A stretch of DNA of 64,000 nucleotides. Source: Brucella pecoris (GTDB taxonomy: Bacteria > Pseudomonadota > Alphaproteobacteria > Rhizobiales > Rhizobiaceae). Shown piece after piece: positions 35,566 to 43,718 of the stretch. Position numbers and translations under genes: made by a program. The notes beneath the pieces were generated by a model. That model made no database searches, was not told where the DNA came from, and saw only the letters and a list, made by a program, of their open reading frames with translations. Where the stretch lies: the NCBI RefSeq assembly GCF_006376675.1, contig NZ_VEWK01000005.1, positions 124,001-188,000 on the forward strand. The letters run 5' to 3'. Every line of letters begins with the position of its first letter. The stretch's first letter is position 1.

Positions 35566-36336
35566 TTATTTGGATGCAATTTTGGCGGCGCATTTGGCCA
35601 GAATGTCGAGATAGCCTTCGACGTTCCATGCCGAGCGACCGATGAAAAGCCCGTCGATATGCGGGCAGGCGATCAGCTCTTCGCAATTGTCCGGATTGAC
35701 CGAGCCGCCATAAAGGCAAGGCACGCGGCGACCAAGCACGCTTTCTGCAACCGCAATGATTTCCGCCTGTCGCGCATCGGCATAGTCCGCCGATGCCGGG
35801 ATACCGTTTTCGCCGATGGCCCAGACCGGTTCATAGGCAAACAGGATTTCGGCTTTCTTCTGGTCGTCGGAAAGCTTGGAAAGTGCGCCGCGCACTTCTT
35901 CTTCCAGCACTTGCGCCGCGCGCCCGCTTTCACGGTCTTCCAGTGTCTCACCGATGCAGATGAGCGGGATCAGACCGTGACGCACGGCAGCTTCCACTTT
36001 CAGGCCAACAGTTTCGTTGGTTTCGCCGAAATGTTCGCGACGCTCCGAGTGACCGAGTTCGACAATATCGAGATTGCAGTCCTTGAGCATCAGCGGCGAA
36101 ATCTCGCCCGTCCATGCACCCTGATCGGCCCAATGCATGTTCTGCGCACCCACCTTGACGGATGTGCCGGAGAGAATTTCCTTCACTTCGCGCACGGCGG
36201 TAAACGGCGGGATGACGAAGCGCTGGATGTCCGACGACCGGCTCGCATCGGCAGTTTTCAGCGCTTCGGCGAAAACGCGGGCTTCAGCCAGCGTCTTGTT
36301 CATCTTCCAGCTCGTGCCAATCCAGAATTTGGTCAT
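35566..36336 (-). CDS. eryH: D-3-tetrulose-4-phosphate isomerase (TpiA2 homologue, EryH)
   Basis: A 256-residue triose-phosphate-isomerase-fold protein. The catalytic histidine (ELGHSERR) and glutamate (AYEPVWAIG) are intact, as is the N-terminal lysine. The usual NWKMN motif reads SWKMN here, so the active-site asparagine is a serine, consistent with a changed substrate. In Brucella, EryH/TpiA2 converts D-3-tetrulose 4-phosphate to D-erythrulose 4-phosphate. Start: ATG at 36336, or TTG at 36342, which has the better spacing to AAGGA; the two differ by two residues. It lies 22 bases after deoR. Confidence 0.93.
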   Translation of the reverse strand: MTKFWIGTSWKMNKTLAEARVFAEALKTADASRSSDIQRFVIPPFTAVREVKEILSGTSVKVGAQNMHWADQGAWTGEISPLMLKDCNLDIVELGHSERREHFGETNETVGLKVEAAVRHGLIPLICIGETLEDRESGRAAQVLEEEVRGALSKLSDDQKKAEILFAYEPVWAIGENGIPASADYADARQAEIIAVAESVLGRRVPCLYGGSVNPDNCEELIACPHIDGLFIGRSAWNVEGYLDILAKCAAKIASK

Positions 36337-36358
36337 GCTCAATTTTCGTCCTTTAGGT

Positions 36359-37129
36359 TTATGCGCAGTCGTCAGCGATGGTCAGCGCAATGCCTGCCTG
36401 AGCAAGATCGGTAAGGACCGTCGCGTCGGGGGAGGCATCGGTTATGATCGCGTCGAAATCGGAAAGATCGGCCATGACATGCAGGGCAGGGCGTCCGAAC
36501 CGCTGGTGATTGACCAGAAGACAGGTGCGGGCGGCGGATGCCGTCATGGCGCGCTTTGTACGCACCACGTTTTCATCCATGTGATAGACGAGCTTTCCAT
36601 TGACTGCGGGCGAGGAAATGAAGGCGATGTCGGCGCTGAGATGCGACAAGGCGCTTTCTGTCAGAATGCCGAAAAACGCATTGAACTTGGCCGAGAAAAC
36701 ACCGCCGAGCGCAATGAGATTGATCCCGCTCTCGCCCTTTAGTTCCTCGATGATCACGGCATTGTTGGTGATGACCGTCAGCGGGCGTTTTTCCAGTAGC
36801 AAACCGCCGAGGACTGCGGCCATAGAGCCGTCATTGATCATCACGGTCATGCCCGGCTCAACCAGCTCAAGTGCTGCGCGGGCCATTTTCTGCTTCGCTT
36901 CGCCGTCCTGTCGCTCGCGGAAGCGGAAATCGCTTTCGAACTGGGTGCCGGTATCGATCGTCGCGCCGCCACGCACCTTGCGCAATACGCCGGAATGTTC
37001 CAGCGAATCCAGATCGCGATGGATCGTCATTTTTGAAACGGCAAACCGATCCGCCAGATCGTCGAGATCGACAGCCTGATTTTCGATCAGAAGGTTGATG
37101 ATCGCCTGTCTTCTGTCGTCGCGCTTCAC
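36359..37129 (-). CDS. DeoR-family regulator of the ery operon
   Basis: A 256-residue DeoR repressor-type protein: helix-turn-helix at residues 5-55 (LADRFAVSKMTIHRDLDSLE) followed by a sugar-phosphate-sensing DeoRC domain. The start is GTG at 37129, preceded by GGAAA. It lies between eryD and eryH in the operon. The 88-base AT-rich gap upstream has two direct AATCACA repeats that could be its operator, allowing the eryH/eryI part to be controlled apart from eryABCD (inference). Confidence 0.9.
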   Translation of the reverse strand: MKRDDRRQAIINLLIENQAVDLDDLADRFAVSKMTIHRDLDSLEHSGVLRKVRGGATIDTGTQFESDFRFRERQDGEAKQKMARAALELVEPGMTVMINDGSMAAVLGGLLLEKRPLTVITNNAVIIEELKGESGINLIALGGVFSAKFNAFFGILTESALSHLSADIAFISSPAVNGKLVYHMDENVVRTKRAMTASAARTCLLVNHQRFGRPALHVMADLSDFDAIITDASPDATVLTDLAQAGIALTIADDCA

Positions 37130-37173
37130 GCTGTTTCCGATCTCATTGGCGGAACATTTTCTGCGCGAAGTTA

Positions 37174-37188
37174 AATCACAAAATCACA
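37174..37188. promoter_or_regulatory. AATCACA direct repeats upstream of deoR
   Basis: Two copies of AATCACA (37174-37180 and 37182-37188) in the eryD-deoR gap. On the minus strand they read TGTGATT twice. The same heptamer occurs singly at 42521-42527 upstream of eryA and in related form upstream of tkt. Candidate operator for one of the regulators. Confidence 0.35.
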
Positions 37189-37217
37189 AAATAATCCATT
37201 GCAAAAATGTTACTTTG

Positions 37218-38168
37218 TTATTTTCCATCTGTCTTTTCAACGAGTGCCTTTGCCGTGCGTTCATCGGTTATGAGGCCGTAAAGACGCCCGCTTTTCAGCA
37301 CGGCGCGGATGGCTTCCGCCTTGGAAACTCCACCGGCAAGCCCAACGATTCGGCTCATATCCGCGTTTTCCACCGAAGCGGCGATGGTACGGGCCGTCAG
37401 CGCGGTTTCAAGGCGCTGGCCGTCCGCGTCGAAGAAATGCCCGAGCATTTCACCAACGCCGCCGAGGCTGGCAATCTCCTCGACCTCGGCCAGTTCTATC
37501 ATACCGGATGTGACGAGCTGCGCTTGGGCATCGACGGTGCCGATGCCGACGATCTTCAATTCAGCACGGCAACCCATGTCGAAAACAGTGACAACACCAC
37601 GCTGGGCGAGCAGCACTTCGCGGTCCTCCGCCGTGTTGGCGAAGAAGGGGACTGGCATCACATAGGCGGGCATGCCGGTCTTCTCGGCGATGCGGTGCAT
37701 CACGTCATGCGGGTTGGCGGCAAAATTGCGAGTCAGGCCGCCGAGCAGTGAGACGAAACGCAGGTCGTTGGCCACCACGCGGGGCATATAGTTGACTGCG
37801 GCCGAAAGCGTGCGGCCATGGCCGATGCCGATGACTTCATGATCGCCATGTTCGATCTCGCGCCGCATGAAATCCGCGCCGGCATGGCCGAGCGCCATGA
37901 GCGGCAGACCCTCTTCGCCAATGTCAGGCGCGACCTCGCAATAGTGGAGGCCATACATGTCGGCGAGACGGTTTTCGAGATCGATACATTCGGTGATATC
38001 ACCGTCGATACTGACCTTCACCGCGCCATCGGCGACAGCCTTGGCGATGAGGCGATGCGCCTTCACCGAGGGCAGACCAAGGCGTTTCGCAACGGCTGAC
38101 TGGGTCATGCCCGCCACGAAATGAAGCCATGCAGCGCGCAGCGCCAGAGAGTCGTCCGAATCTGCCAT
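37218..38168 (-). CDS. eryD: Erythritol-operon repressor, SorC/DeoR family (EryD)
   Basis: A 316-residue SorC-family regulator: N-terminal helix-turn-helix (GMTQSAVAKRLGLPSVKAHR, residues 20-39) and a large C-terminal sugar-binding domain that resembles phosphosugar isomerases. In Brucella, EryD represses the ery operon and is relieved by erythritol. Here it is fourth in the operon but is separated from eryC by a 130-base gap that holds a 105-bp RIME-like element. ATG at 38168 has only a weak ribosome site. Confidence 0.93.
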   Translation of the reverse strand: MADSDDSLALRAAWLHFVAGMTQSAVAKRLGLPSVKAHRLIAKAVADGAVKVSIDGDITECIDLENRLADMYGLHYCEVAPDIGEEGLPLMALGHAGADFMRREIEHGDHEVIGIGHGRTLSAAVNYMPRVVANDLRFVSLLGGLTRNFAANPHDVMHRIAEKTGMPAYVMPVPFFANTAEDREVLLAQRGVVTVFDMGCRAELKIVGIGTVDAQAQLVTSGMIELAEVEEIASLGGVGEMLGHFFDADGQRLETALTARTIAASVENADMSRIVGLAGGVSKAEAIRAVLKSGRLYGLITDERTAKALVEKTDGK

Positions 38169-38196
38169 CTTAAAAGCGGTTGGCCCCTGTTTTTTC

Positions 38197-38301
38197 TAGA
38201 GCGGTTCCGATTAATACCGAATCGTTGGAACCGCCCTAACTATTTGTTTTGCCGCATTATCCGACGCAAAACCGCTTCGCACTTTTGCTGGAAATGCTCT
38301 A
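38197..38301. repeat. RIME-like mosaic element, long type, between eryC and eryD
   Basis: A 105-bp element with inverted ends TAGAGC (38197-38202) and GCTCTA (38296-38301). The left half pairs GCGGTTCC (38201-38208) with GGAACCGC (38227-38234). The right half runs from CCGACGCAAAACCGC to GAAATGCTCTA. A 105-bp copy with nearly the same right half is at 60652-60756. Its right end gives the TAG stop codon of eryC on the minus strand. It lies inside the ery operon, where its folded RNA could separate eryABC from eryD expression. Confidence 0.85.
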
Positions 38302-39231
38302 TATCTTCAAATCCTTAGCGCCGGTGTCAATGTGCGGGGCCCAGAAAGCCACACTTTCCGCGATCTGCGGAATGACTTCGCGGTCGTTCGGTTCGCGTTC
38401 CTTGAATGAAAGCTCGAGGCAGATTTCATTGTCCTGCGCGCCGCCTTCGGCAAAGGCTTTCAGAAGCGGTTCCGGCTGGATACGACCCTTGGCATTGAAT
38501 GCCGCGGTGAACGGACGATGGCCGCCCTTGTCCATCAGGCTCTGCTTGATGTGGATGATCGGCGAGACTTTCGGGACAGCGCGCGCCCACGCATAAGGAT
38601 CGAAATCGTCGGGATTGGGCGAGGTCACGTCGCCATGGTCGATATCGGCCATCATCCACATGGGTAACGCCATGTCGGTGGCGGTGAGACGGTCCTGAAG
38701 CTTGATGCTTTCAGTAATTGTGTCGCCAAATTCCCGCCCGATGCTCATCGGTTCCCAGAACACATAGTCGAGACCGGCACGGCTCGCATGTTCGGCGACT
38801 TCCGCCCAGCAATCGATGGCAATCTTGATCAGATCTTCGCGGCGTTCCGGATCGTCAAAATCCTTATAGGTGAAGATCGCAAACTGCGTGCCGACGGACT
38901 TGCCGCCAAGATCGCCGATAATATCAGCAAAGGTCTTGAACCAGTCGATATAATAGCGACGCACTTCTGCGTCCGGATGGCCGAAGTGATTGAGGCGGCC
39001 ATAGGGACCGGTCATGCCGGAGGTGACACGAACGCCGGTGCGCTGCAGTGCCTTGTCCATGTCGCGCGTCAGGCGGCGAATGGTCGAAGCCTGCCAGCTT
39101 GGATTGATGAATTCGTGGGTAAGCTGAAGGTCACGGAGGCGCAGATCGCGCGCAACGGTTTCGATCAGATCGTCCGGCTCTGCAAAGCGGTTGACCAGTG
39201 GATTGGTGTTCAGCGAAAGCGTCAGGGCCAT
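38299..39231 (-). CDS. eryC: Tetrulose-4-phosphate racemase (EryC)
   Basis: A 310-residue TIM-barrel protein of the xylose-isomerase superfamily (AP endonuclease family 2 fold), with metal-ligand candidates in ADIDHGDV, YVFWEPMSIGRE and ICLELSF. In Brucella it converts L-3-tetrulose 4-phosphate to the D form; older annotations calling it a dehydrogenase are wrong. ATG at 39231 follows GAGGA and lies 7 bases after the eryB stop. Its TAG stop codon is part of the adjoining RIME-like element, so the last residues may have been changed by the insertion. Confidence 0.93.
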   Translation of the reverse strand: MALTLSLNTNPLVNRFAEPDDLIETVARDLRLRDLQLTHEFINPSWQASTIRRLTRDMDKALQRTGVRVTSGMTGPYGRLNHFGHPDAEVRRYYIDWFKTFADIIGDLGGKSVGTQFAIFTYKDFDDPERREDLIKIAIDCWAEVAEHASRAGLDYVFWEPMSIGREFGDTITESIKLQDRLTATDMALPMWMMADIDHGDVTSPNPDDFDPYAWARAVPKVSPIIHIKQSLMDKGGHRPFTAAFNAKGRIQPEPLLKAFAEGGAQDNEICLELSFKEREPNDREVIPQIAESVAFWAPHIDTGAKDLKI

Positions 39232-39238
39232 GGCTTCC

Positions 39239-40747
39239 TCAGGCAGTAAAATTTGCGTTGTCGAACCATGCGATGAATGCGGCACGCTCGGCTTCGGTCA
39301 GGTGCAGGTAATGCTTGGTACGGCGATAGAGAATGTCCTCTGCCGTCTTCGCCCATTCCTTGGCCACCAGATAGCGCACTTCCGCCTCATAGAAGCTATT
39401 GCCGAAATGGTGACCGAGACCTTCGAGGTTCTGCGCGCCTGCAACTACGTCTTTCGTGCGCGCACCGTAGAGGCGGCCATAATGATGGACGAGTGTGCGC
39501 GGCATCCACGGATAAGTGTCGCGCAAGCTATTGGCGAAGGTTTCATAGTCGGCATTGGCGATTTCGCCGCCGGGAAGCGGTGCGCCATGCGTCCAGTCGC
39601 CGCCCATCTTTGGGAAGATATGCTTGAGGCGATGCATGCCGCGCTCTGCCAGCTCGCGGAACGTGGTGATCTTGCCACCGAAGACGTTGAGCAACGGTGC
39701 GTCGTTGGTTTCATCGAGGTCGAAGACATAATCGCGCGTGACGGCGGAAGGATTGCCTTTGCCGTCGTCAAACAGCGGGCGCACACCGGAGAAGGAGTGC
39801 AGCACGTCCTCGCGGCGCAGCTTTTCCTTGAAATAGCGGTTCACAGCCGTCAGCAGATAGTCGATTTCCTTCTCGTCCGCCGCAACGTCTTCGGCACGGC
39901 CTTCATAGGCGATATCGGTGGTGCCGATCAGTGCCTTGTCGCCCTCATAAGGATTGATGAAGATCACGCGCTTGTCGTGGTTCTGGACAAGATAGGCATT
40001 TGCGCCCGACCAGAATTTCGGAACGATGATGTGGCTGCCCTTGACGAGGCGCACATTGCGCGAGGAGTTCGATCCGGCAACATTGTGGATGACATCCGTG
40101 ACCCACGGCCCGGCACAGTTGACGATGCAACGCGCGCGGAATGTGCGGGTTTCGCCTGTGTCGCTGTTTCTGGTCTCCACGATCCAGCCGCCTTTTTCGC
40201 GGCGTGCGGAGACGACAGGCGTGCGGGTGAGGATGGTTGCGCCCTTTTCAGCAGCACCAACCGCATTGAGTGCAACCAGACGCGCATCATCCACCCAGCA
40301 GTCGGAATATTCGAAACCCTTGGTATATTGGTCGAGGATCGGCGTGCCTTCCGGGTCGCGGCGCAGATCCAGCGTGCGTGTACCGGGAAGCTTCTTGCGA
40401 CCGCCCAGATGGTCGTAGAGAAACAGGCCGAGCCGCACCAGCCAGGCCGGACGATCCTGCGGGCTGTGCGGCAGCACGAAACGCATCGGCCAGATGATAT
40501 GGGGGGCGGCGTTCAGAAGCACTTCGCGCTCGATCAGCGCTTCGCGCACAAGGCGGAACTCATAATATTCGAGATAACGCAGGCCACCATGCACCAGCTT
40601 GCCGGAGCGCGATGATGTTCCCTGCGCCAGATCGTCCTTTTCCGCCAGCACCACCTTCAGGCCGCGCCCGGCGGCGTCACGGGCCACGCCCGCGCCGTTG
40701 ATACCACCGCCGATGACAAACAGATCGCAGGTTTCCGGTTCAGCCAT
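39239..40747 (-). CDS. eryB: L-erythritol-4-phosphate dehydrogenase (EryB)
   Basis: A 502-residue FAD enzyme of the GlpD family. The dinucleotide fold is DLFVIGGGINGAGVARDAAG (residues 8-27), followed by the family block SRSGKLVHGGLRYLE. It oxidises L-erythritol 4-phosphate to L-3-tetrulose 4-phosphate and passes electrons to the respiratory chain, probably at the inner membrane. ATG at 40747 follows AAGGAG. It lies 35 bases after eryA. A distant second paralogue is at 50016-51743. Confidence 0.95.
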   Translation of the reverse strand: MAEPETCDLFVIGGGINGAGVARDAAGRGLKVVLAEKDDLAQGTSSRSGKLVHGGLRYLEYYEFRLVREALIEREVLLNAAPHIIWPMRFVLPHSPQDRPAWLVRLGLFLYDHLGGRKKLPGTRTLDLRRDPEGTPILDQYTKGFEYSDCWVDDARLVALNAVGAAEKGATILTRTPVVSARREKGGWIVETRNSDTGETRTFRARCIVNCAGPWVTDVIHNVAGSNSSRNVRLVKGSHIIVPKFWSGANAYLVQNHDKRVIFINPYEGDKALIGTTDIAYEGRAEDVAADEKEIDYLLTAVNRYFKEKLRREDVLHSFSGVRPLFDDGKGNPSAVTRDYVFDLDETNDAPLLNVFGGKITTFRELAERGMHRLKHIFPKMGGDWTHGAPLPGGEIANADYETFANSLRDTYPWMPRTLVHHYGRLYGARTKDVVAGAQNLEGLGHHFGNSFYEAEVRYLVAKEWAKTAEDILYRRTKHYLHLTEAERAAFIAWFDNANFTA

Positions 40748-40782
40748 TTCGTGCTCCTTCGAATGCAATCGCATCCCATAGT

Positions 40783-42333
40783 CTATATGCGTGCCAACTT
40801 GTCCCACACCGGCGTCAGTGCCAGCCGGGCTTCCTGATAGGCAACGAAGAGTTCCTCATAGTGCTTTGCGCGCGGACCGTCCGGGGCTTCGCAAGGGCCA
40901 AGCAGCGGCTCGACCCATTCCGCAATGCACGCATCCATGCTGGGATAGGCGCCGACGGCTACCGCCGCCATCATAGCGGCGCCTGCGGCCCCCGCCTCTT
41001 CGCGCGAGGAAACGCGCACTGGCGCATTCACGGCTGCGGCAAGGGTGCTGCGCAAAGCCTTTGAGCGTGCGGCACCGCCGGTGATGCGCAATTCGGCAGG
41101 CATTTCACCCATGGCCGTGTAGCAATCGCGCGTCGCCATGCCGAGGCCCTCGACAACCGAGCGCACCATTTCCGGGAAACGGTCGCGGCTGGAAAGGCCG
41201 ACGAAACCGGCTCTGGCATAGGCATTGACGAAGGGGCCGCGTTCGCCCGCTTCCGAAATATACGGATGATAGAGGATCGCGCCCGGACGGCTGGCATTGA
41301 ACCAGTCATCAAGGCGGGGAATAAGGTCACCGAGCGAAATCGGCTTGTCCGGCGTCGACATGAGATCGGCAGCGACCTGCAATATCCAGTCGATATTGAT
41401 CGTCGCACCCATATTGGTTTGCACCTGCGTGACGATACCGGGAATGGGCAGCGCGATGACGTAGCCGGTGCCTTCCTTGTTCAAATGGATATCGGCAACC
41501 GGCTTGGCGCGCATATGCACGCCCGTGGAGCCGATGGTTGAACATCCAGCGCCTGCTGTACCGCCGCGCACGCCTGCGCCAAGCGCGGTCATGGCCATGT
41601 CCACATAGCCAAGGCTGACAGGGGTGCCAGCCTTCAGGCTGGTGGCGGCTGCTGCTTCGGGGGAAAGCGGGTGCTGCACTTCGGTGCCGTCGATGATTTC
41701 CGGCAGCAATCCACGGCGTTTCGTCAGGCCGAGTGCATCAATGACCGTATCGTCGTACTGGCGATTGCGGAAGTTGCCGAAGGTGAAGCTTGCTTCCGAC
41801 GGGTCGGTGGCGCGGACGCCGGTCAGGTTGAGGTAAAGCCAGTCCTTGCAGTGGAGCACGACTTCGGCATTGTCCAGAAGCTCGGGCGCGATGCTATCCA
41901 TATGCGCCATCTGGGAACCCTGTTGGCAGGTGTTCAGCCCGGTGCCGGTCGCTTCAAAGCGCGCGCGGTTCATGGGACCTGCGGCAAGACGTGTGACCGT
42001 CGTTGCCGCGCGGGCATCGAGCCATAGCCATGCATCTCCGACCGGCTGATTGTCGCGACCGACAAGCCAGGTGCCATCACCCTGTCCGGTAACGGCTATC
42101 GCTACGGTGCGTTCGGCAAGGCCCGGCATTTTGGCGGCAAGGTCGCGCAATGCGCGCGCGCAGTCCTGCCATGTCTGGGAGAGGGATTGTGTGACGGCGC
42201 CATGATCGCCGGTATCGTATTTGTTGCGAACAGCCGCCGTTCCGATTTGGCGTCCGCCGAGGTCGAAAGCGACTGCCTTGAGCACGGATGTGCCCGCGTC
42301 GATCCCGATGATGATGTCACCTGTCTCACGCAT
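40783..42333 (-). CDS. eryA: Erythritol kinase (EryA)
   Basis: A 516-residue FGGY-family kinase, close to the length of Brucella EryA. The N-terminal phosphate loop IIIGIDAGTSVLKAVAFD and the C-terminal ATP-site block RITGGAARSKALRSTLAAA are present. It makes L-erythritol 4-phosphate. The ATG at 42333 has no Shine-Dalgarno sequence; instead a GGAGGA site 19 bases further up serves a 10-codon reading frame whose stop overlaps the eryA start. Expression is therefore probably coupled to that leader. It is the first main gene of the ery operon and is divergent from the eryEFG transporter genes. Confidence 0.95.
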   Translation of the reverse strand: MRETGDIIIGIDAGTSVLKAVAFDLGGRQIGTAAVRNKYDTGDHGAVTQSLSQTWQDCARALRDLAAKMPGLAERTVAIAVTGQGDGTWLVGRDNQPVGDAWLWLDARAATTVTRLAAGPMNRARFEATGTGLNTCQQGSQMAHMDSIAPELLDNAEVVLHCKDWLYLNLTGVRATDPSEASFTFGNFRNRQYDDTVIDALGLTKRRGLLPEIIDGTEVQHPLSPEAAAATSLKAGTPVSLGYVDMAMTALGAGVRGGTAGAGCSTIGSTGVHMRAKPVADIHLNKEGTGYVIALPIPGIVTQVQTNMGATINIDWILQVAADLMSTPDKPISLGDLIPRLDDWFNASRPGAILYHPYISEAGERGPFVNAYARAGFVGLSSRDRFPEMVRSVVEGLGMATRDCYTAMGEMPAELRITGGAARSKALRSTLAAAVNAPVRVSSREEAGAAGAAMMAAVAVGAYPSMDACIAEWVEPLLGPCEAPDGPRAKHYEELFVAYQEARLALTPVWDKLARI

Positions 42334-42358
42334 GGCGGATATGTGCTTTCATAGACAT
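42326..42358 (-). CDS. Ten-codon leader reading frame overlapping the eryA start
   Basis: Reading MSMKAHIRHA then TGA. Its ATG (42358) has a very good GGAGGA site six bases upstream, whereas eryA itself has none. The stop (42326-42328) lies just inside eryA, whose ATG is at 42331-42333, so a ribosome ending the leader could restart on eryA. It may be a leader peptide for translational coupling. It is too short for coding statistics, so it stays a proposal. Confidence 0.4.
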   Translation of the reverse strand: MSMKAHIRHA

Positions 42359-42903
42359 TTGGATTCCTCCGGCGACTGAAAATACGTCGCTCGCAGCCCT
42401 GTTTATAATGAAATCGGGCGATGGCGTATGCTGGAGATAACATAACGCTACCACGTTGTCTGTAAAATTTTCGATAGCGAGCATTTTTTTTCACCAAACA
42501 GTGATTGCAGGGGAAATCGCTGTGATTCAATGTGCGGATTTTGCCCCGTTTCTTTTCTTTCTAGCAACGATTTTTCCATCAGTAAGTTACTAACTGTATG
42601 AAATAAATAATAATATTTAGGGAAGTCCTTACATTTCCATATGCATTTATCGTGAAAAGTCGCGGTGTGAATAATTCGCGTTGTAACGGAATATGTAGTG
42701 GATTTCTCTGGATTGTGATGTGGATTCAGCATGGAATGGTGCTAATTAACCGGTGTTTCGAAAACATCCGATTGACAGCTTTCAAGCTTTATAACATCAT
42801 TATTGGAGTTAATAACACACCGCTATCATAGGCTCTGATTGCGGCGCATCTGTTTCCAGGTTGCACGGAGGAGCGGGGCCCTGGAATTCATGTGGAGGCT
42901 ATC
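42359..42903. promoter_or_regulatory. AT-rich divergent control region between eryA and the ery transporter operon
   Basis: About 545 bases with clearly lower GC than the flanking genes and no substantial reading frame. It should hold the divergent promoters and the EryD operator. Visible items: TGTGATT (42521-42527), the same heptamer as upstream of deoR, and TTGACA at 42772-42777 with a poorly spaced -10 (TATAAC at 42790-42795). No EryD site could be assigned with confidence. Confidence 0.5.
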
Positions 42904-43002
42904 GTGATCTTGTCTATCGCATCTTGCACTGCTTTGGCGGAGGCTCCTGCCTATCCGGCAGGCCCGATGGCAATGATCGAGAGTAGTCTACAGGCGGCTT
43001 AA
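42904..43002 (+). CDS. Possible 32-residue small protein or leader peptide upstream of the transporter operon
   Basis: A 32-codon frame starting with GTG at 42904, with GGAGG five bases upstream. The product begins hydrophobic (ILSIASCTALAEAPAYPAG) and ends in a short charged tail. It precedes the DUF2291 gene by 62 bases on the same strand. It may be a leader peptide or a tiny membrane protein; chance is not excluded. Confidence 0.3.
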   Translation: MILSIASCTALAEAPAYPAGPMAMIESSLQAA

Positions 43003-43064
43003 ATCCAGCCGCATCATCCGTTTCCATAACGACAATACGGCAGAATTGCTGAAGGCGTTTGATA

Positions 43065-43718
43065 ATGAGTGCACAAACCAGTCAAGTTTCACAAAAACCC
43101 GCCAAGCTGAGCCGCGCCGTCGTCTGGAGCGTGATCGCAGCGATCGTGGTTGTCGGCGCGATTGCCTTCGACACGAAGGTCGTGAAGATCGGGTCTGATT
43201 CCGATGTGCGCCAGCAGGCTTTCTCTCCTGATGCTTACGGTGCTTCCGAGTTCTCCAAGGTGAAGGCCAGCGTCGAGCAACGTGCCGTCGATGCCGCCGA
43301 AGTGGGGACTGCGCTCGCAGCCGACAAGGCGGCAGCCGGAAAGAAATATGGCGTCGGCGATGTTAATCCGGTCATCCCGGTCAAGTTCACGGGCGTCGTC
43401 GAAGAGCGCAAGTCCAACTACAATGTCGTAAAGGTCGATGGCCTGCCGGAAGGCGTCGTCATCCGTGTCCAGACCGGCCCTGCCGTCAACGGCACCGATC
43501 TGCGCGATGCGACCGGCGAAATCCAGTTCGGCCAGTTTAAGAACCAGATCGAATATCAGAACGCCGGCTCGGCTTTGAACAATGAGATGAAGAAGCAGGT
43601 GCTTTCGGGCGTCGATGTCGAGAATCTCGTCGGCAAGACCGTGACGGTGGTTGGCGTCTTCAAGGTCGTCAATCCGAAGAACTGGCTCGTCACGCCTGTG
43701 GGGCTCGAAGTGAAATGA
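43065..43718 (+). CDS. DUF2291-family predicted periplasmic lipoprotein-like protein of the ery transporter operon
   Basis: 217 residues with one N-terminal membrane segment (about residues 18-36, AVVWSVIAAIVVVGAIAF) and a mainly beta periplasmic domain, matching the DUF2291 family in length and in the start of the mature part (KIGSDSDVRQQAFSPDAYGASEF). DUF2291 genes are commonly next to ribose-type ABC importers; the function is unknown. ATG at 43065 follows GAAGG. It overlaps the ATPase gene by four bases (ATGA), so it is tightly coupled to the transporter. Confidence 0.82.
   Translation: MSAQTSQVSQKPAKLSRAVVWSVIAAIVVVGAIAFDTKVVKIGSDSDVRQQAFSPDAYGASEFSKVKASVEQRAVDAAEVGTALAADKAAAGKKYGVGDVNPVIPVKFTGVVEERKSNYNVVKVDGLPEGVVIRVQTGPAVNGTDLRDATGEIQFGQFKNQIEYQNAGSALNNEMKKQVLSGVDVENLVGKTVTVVGVFKVVNPKNWLVTPVGLEVK

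Noticed and set aside
42772..42795. TTGACA followed by TATAAC as promoter of the ery transporter operon
   Set aside because: The spacing is only 12 bases, too short for a sigma-70 promoter; mentioned only in the control-region entry.
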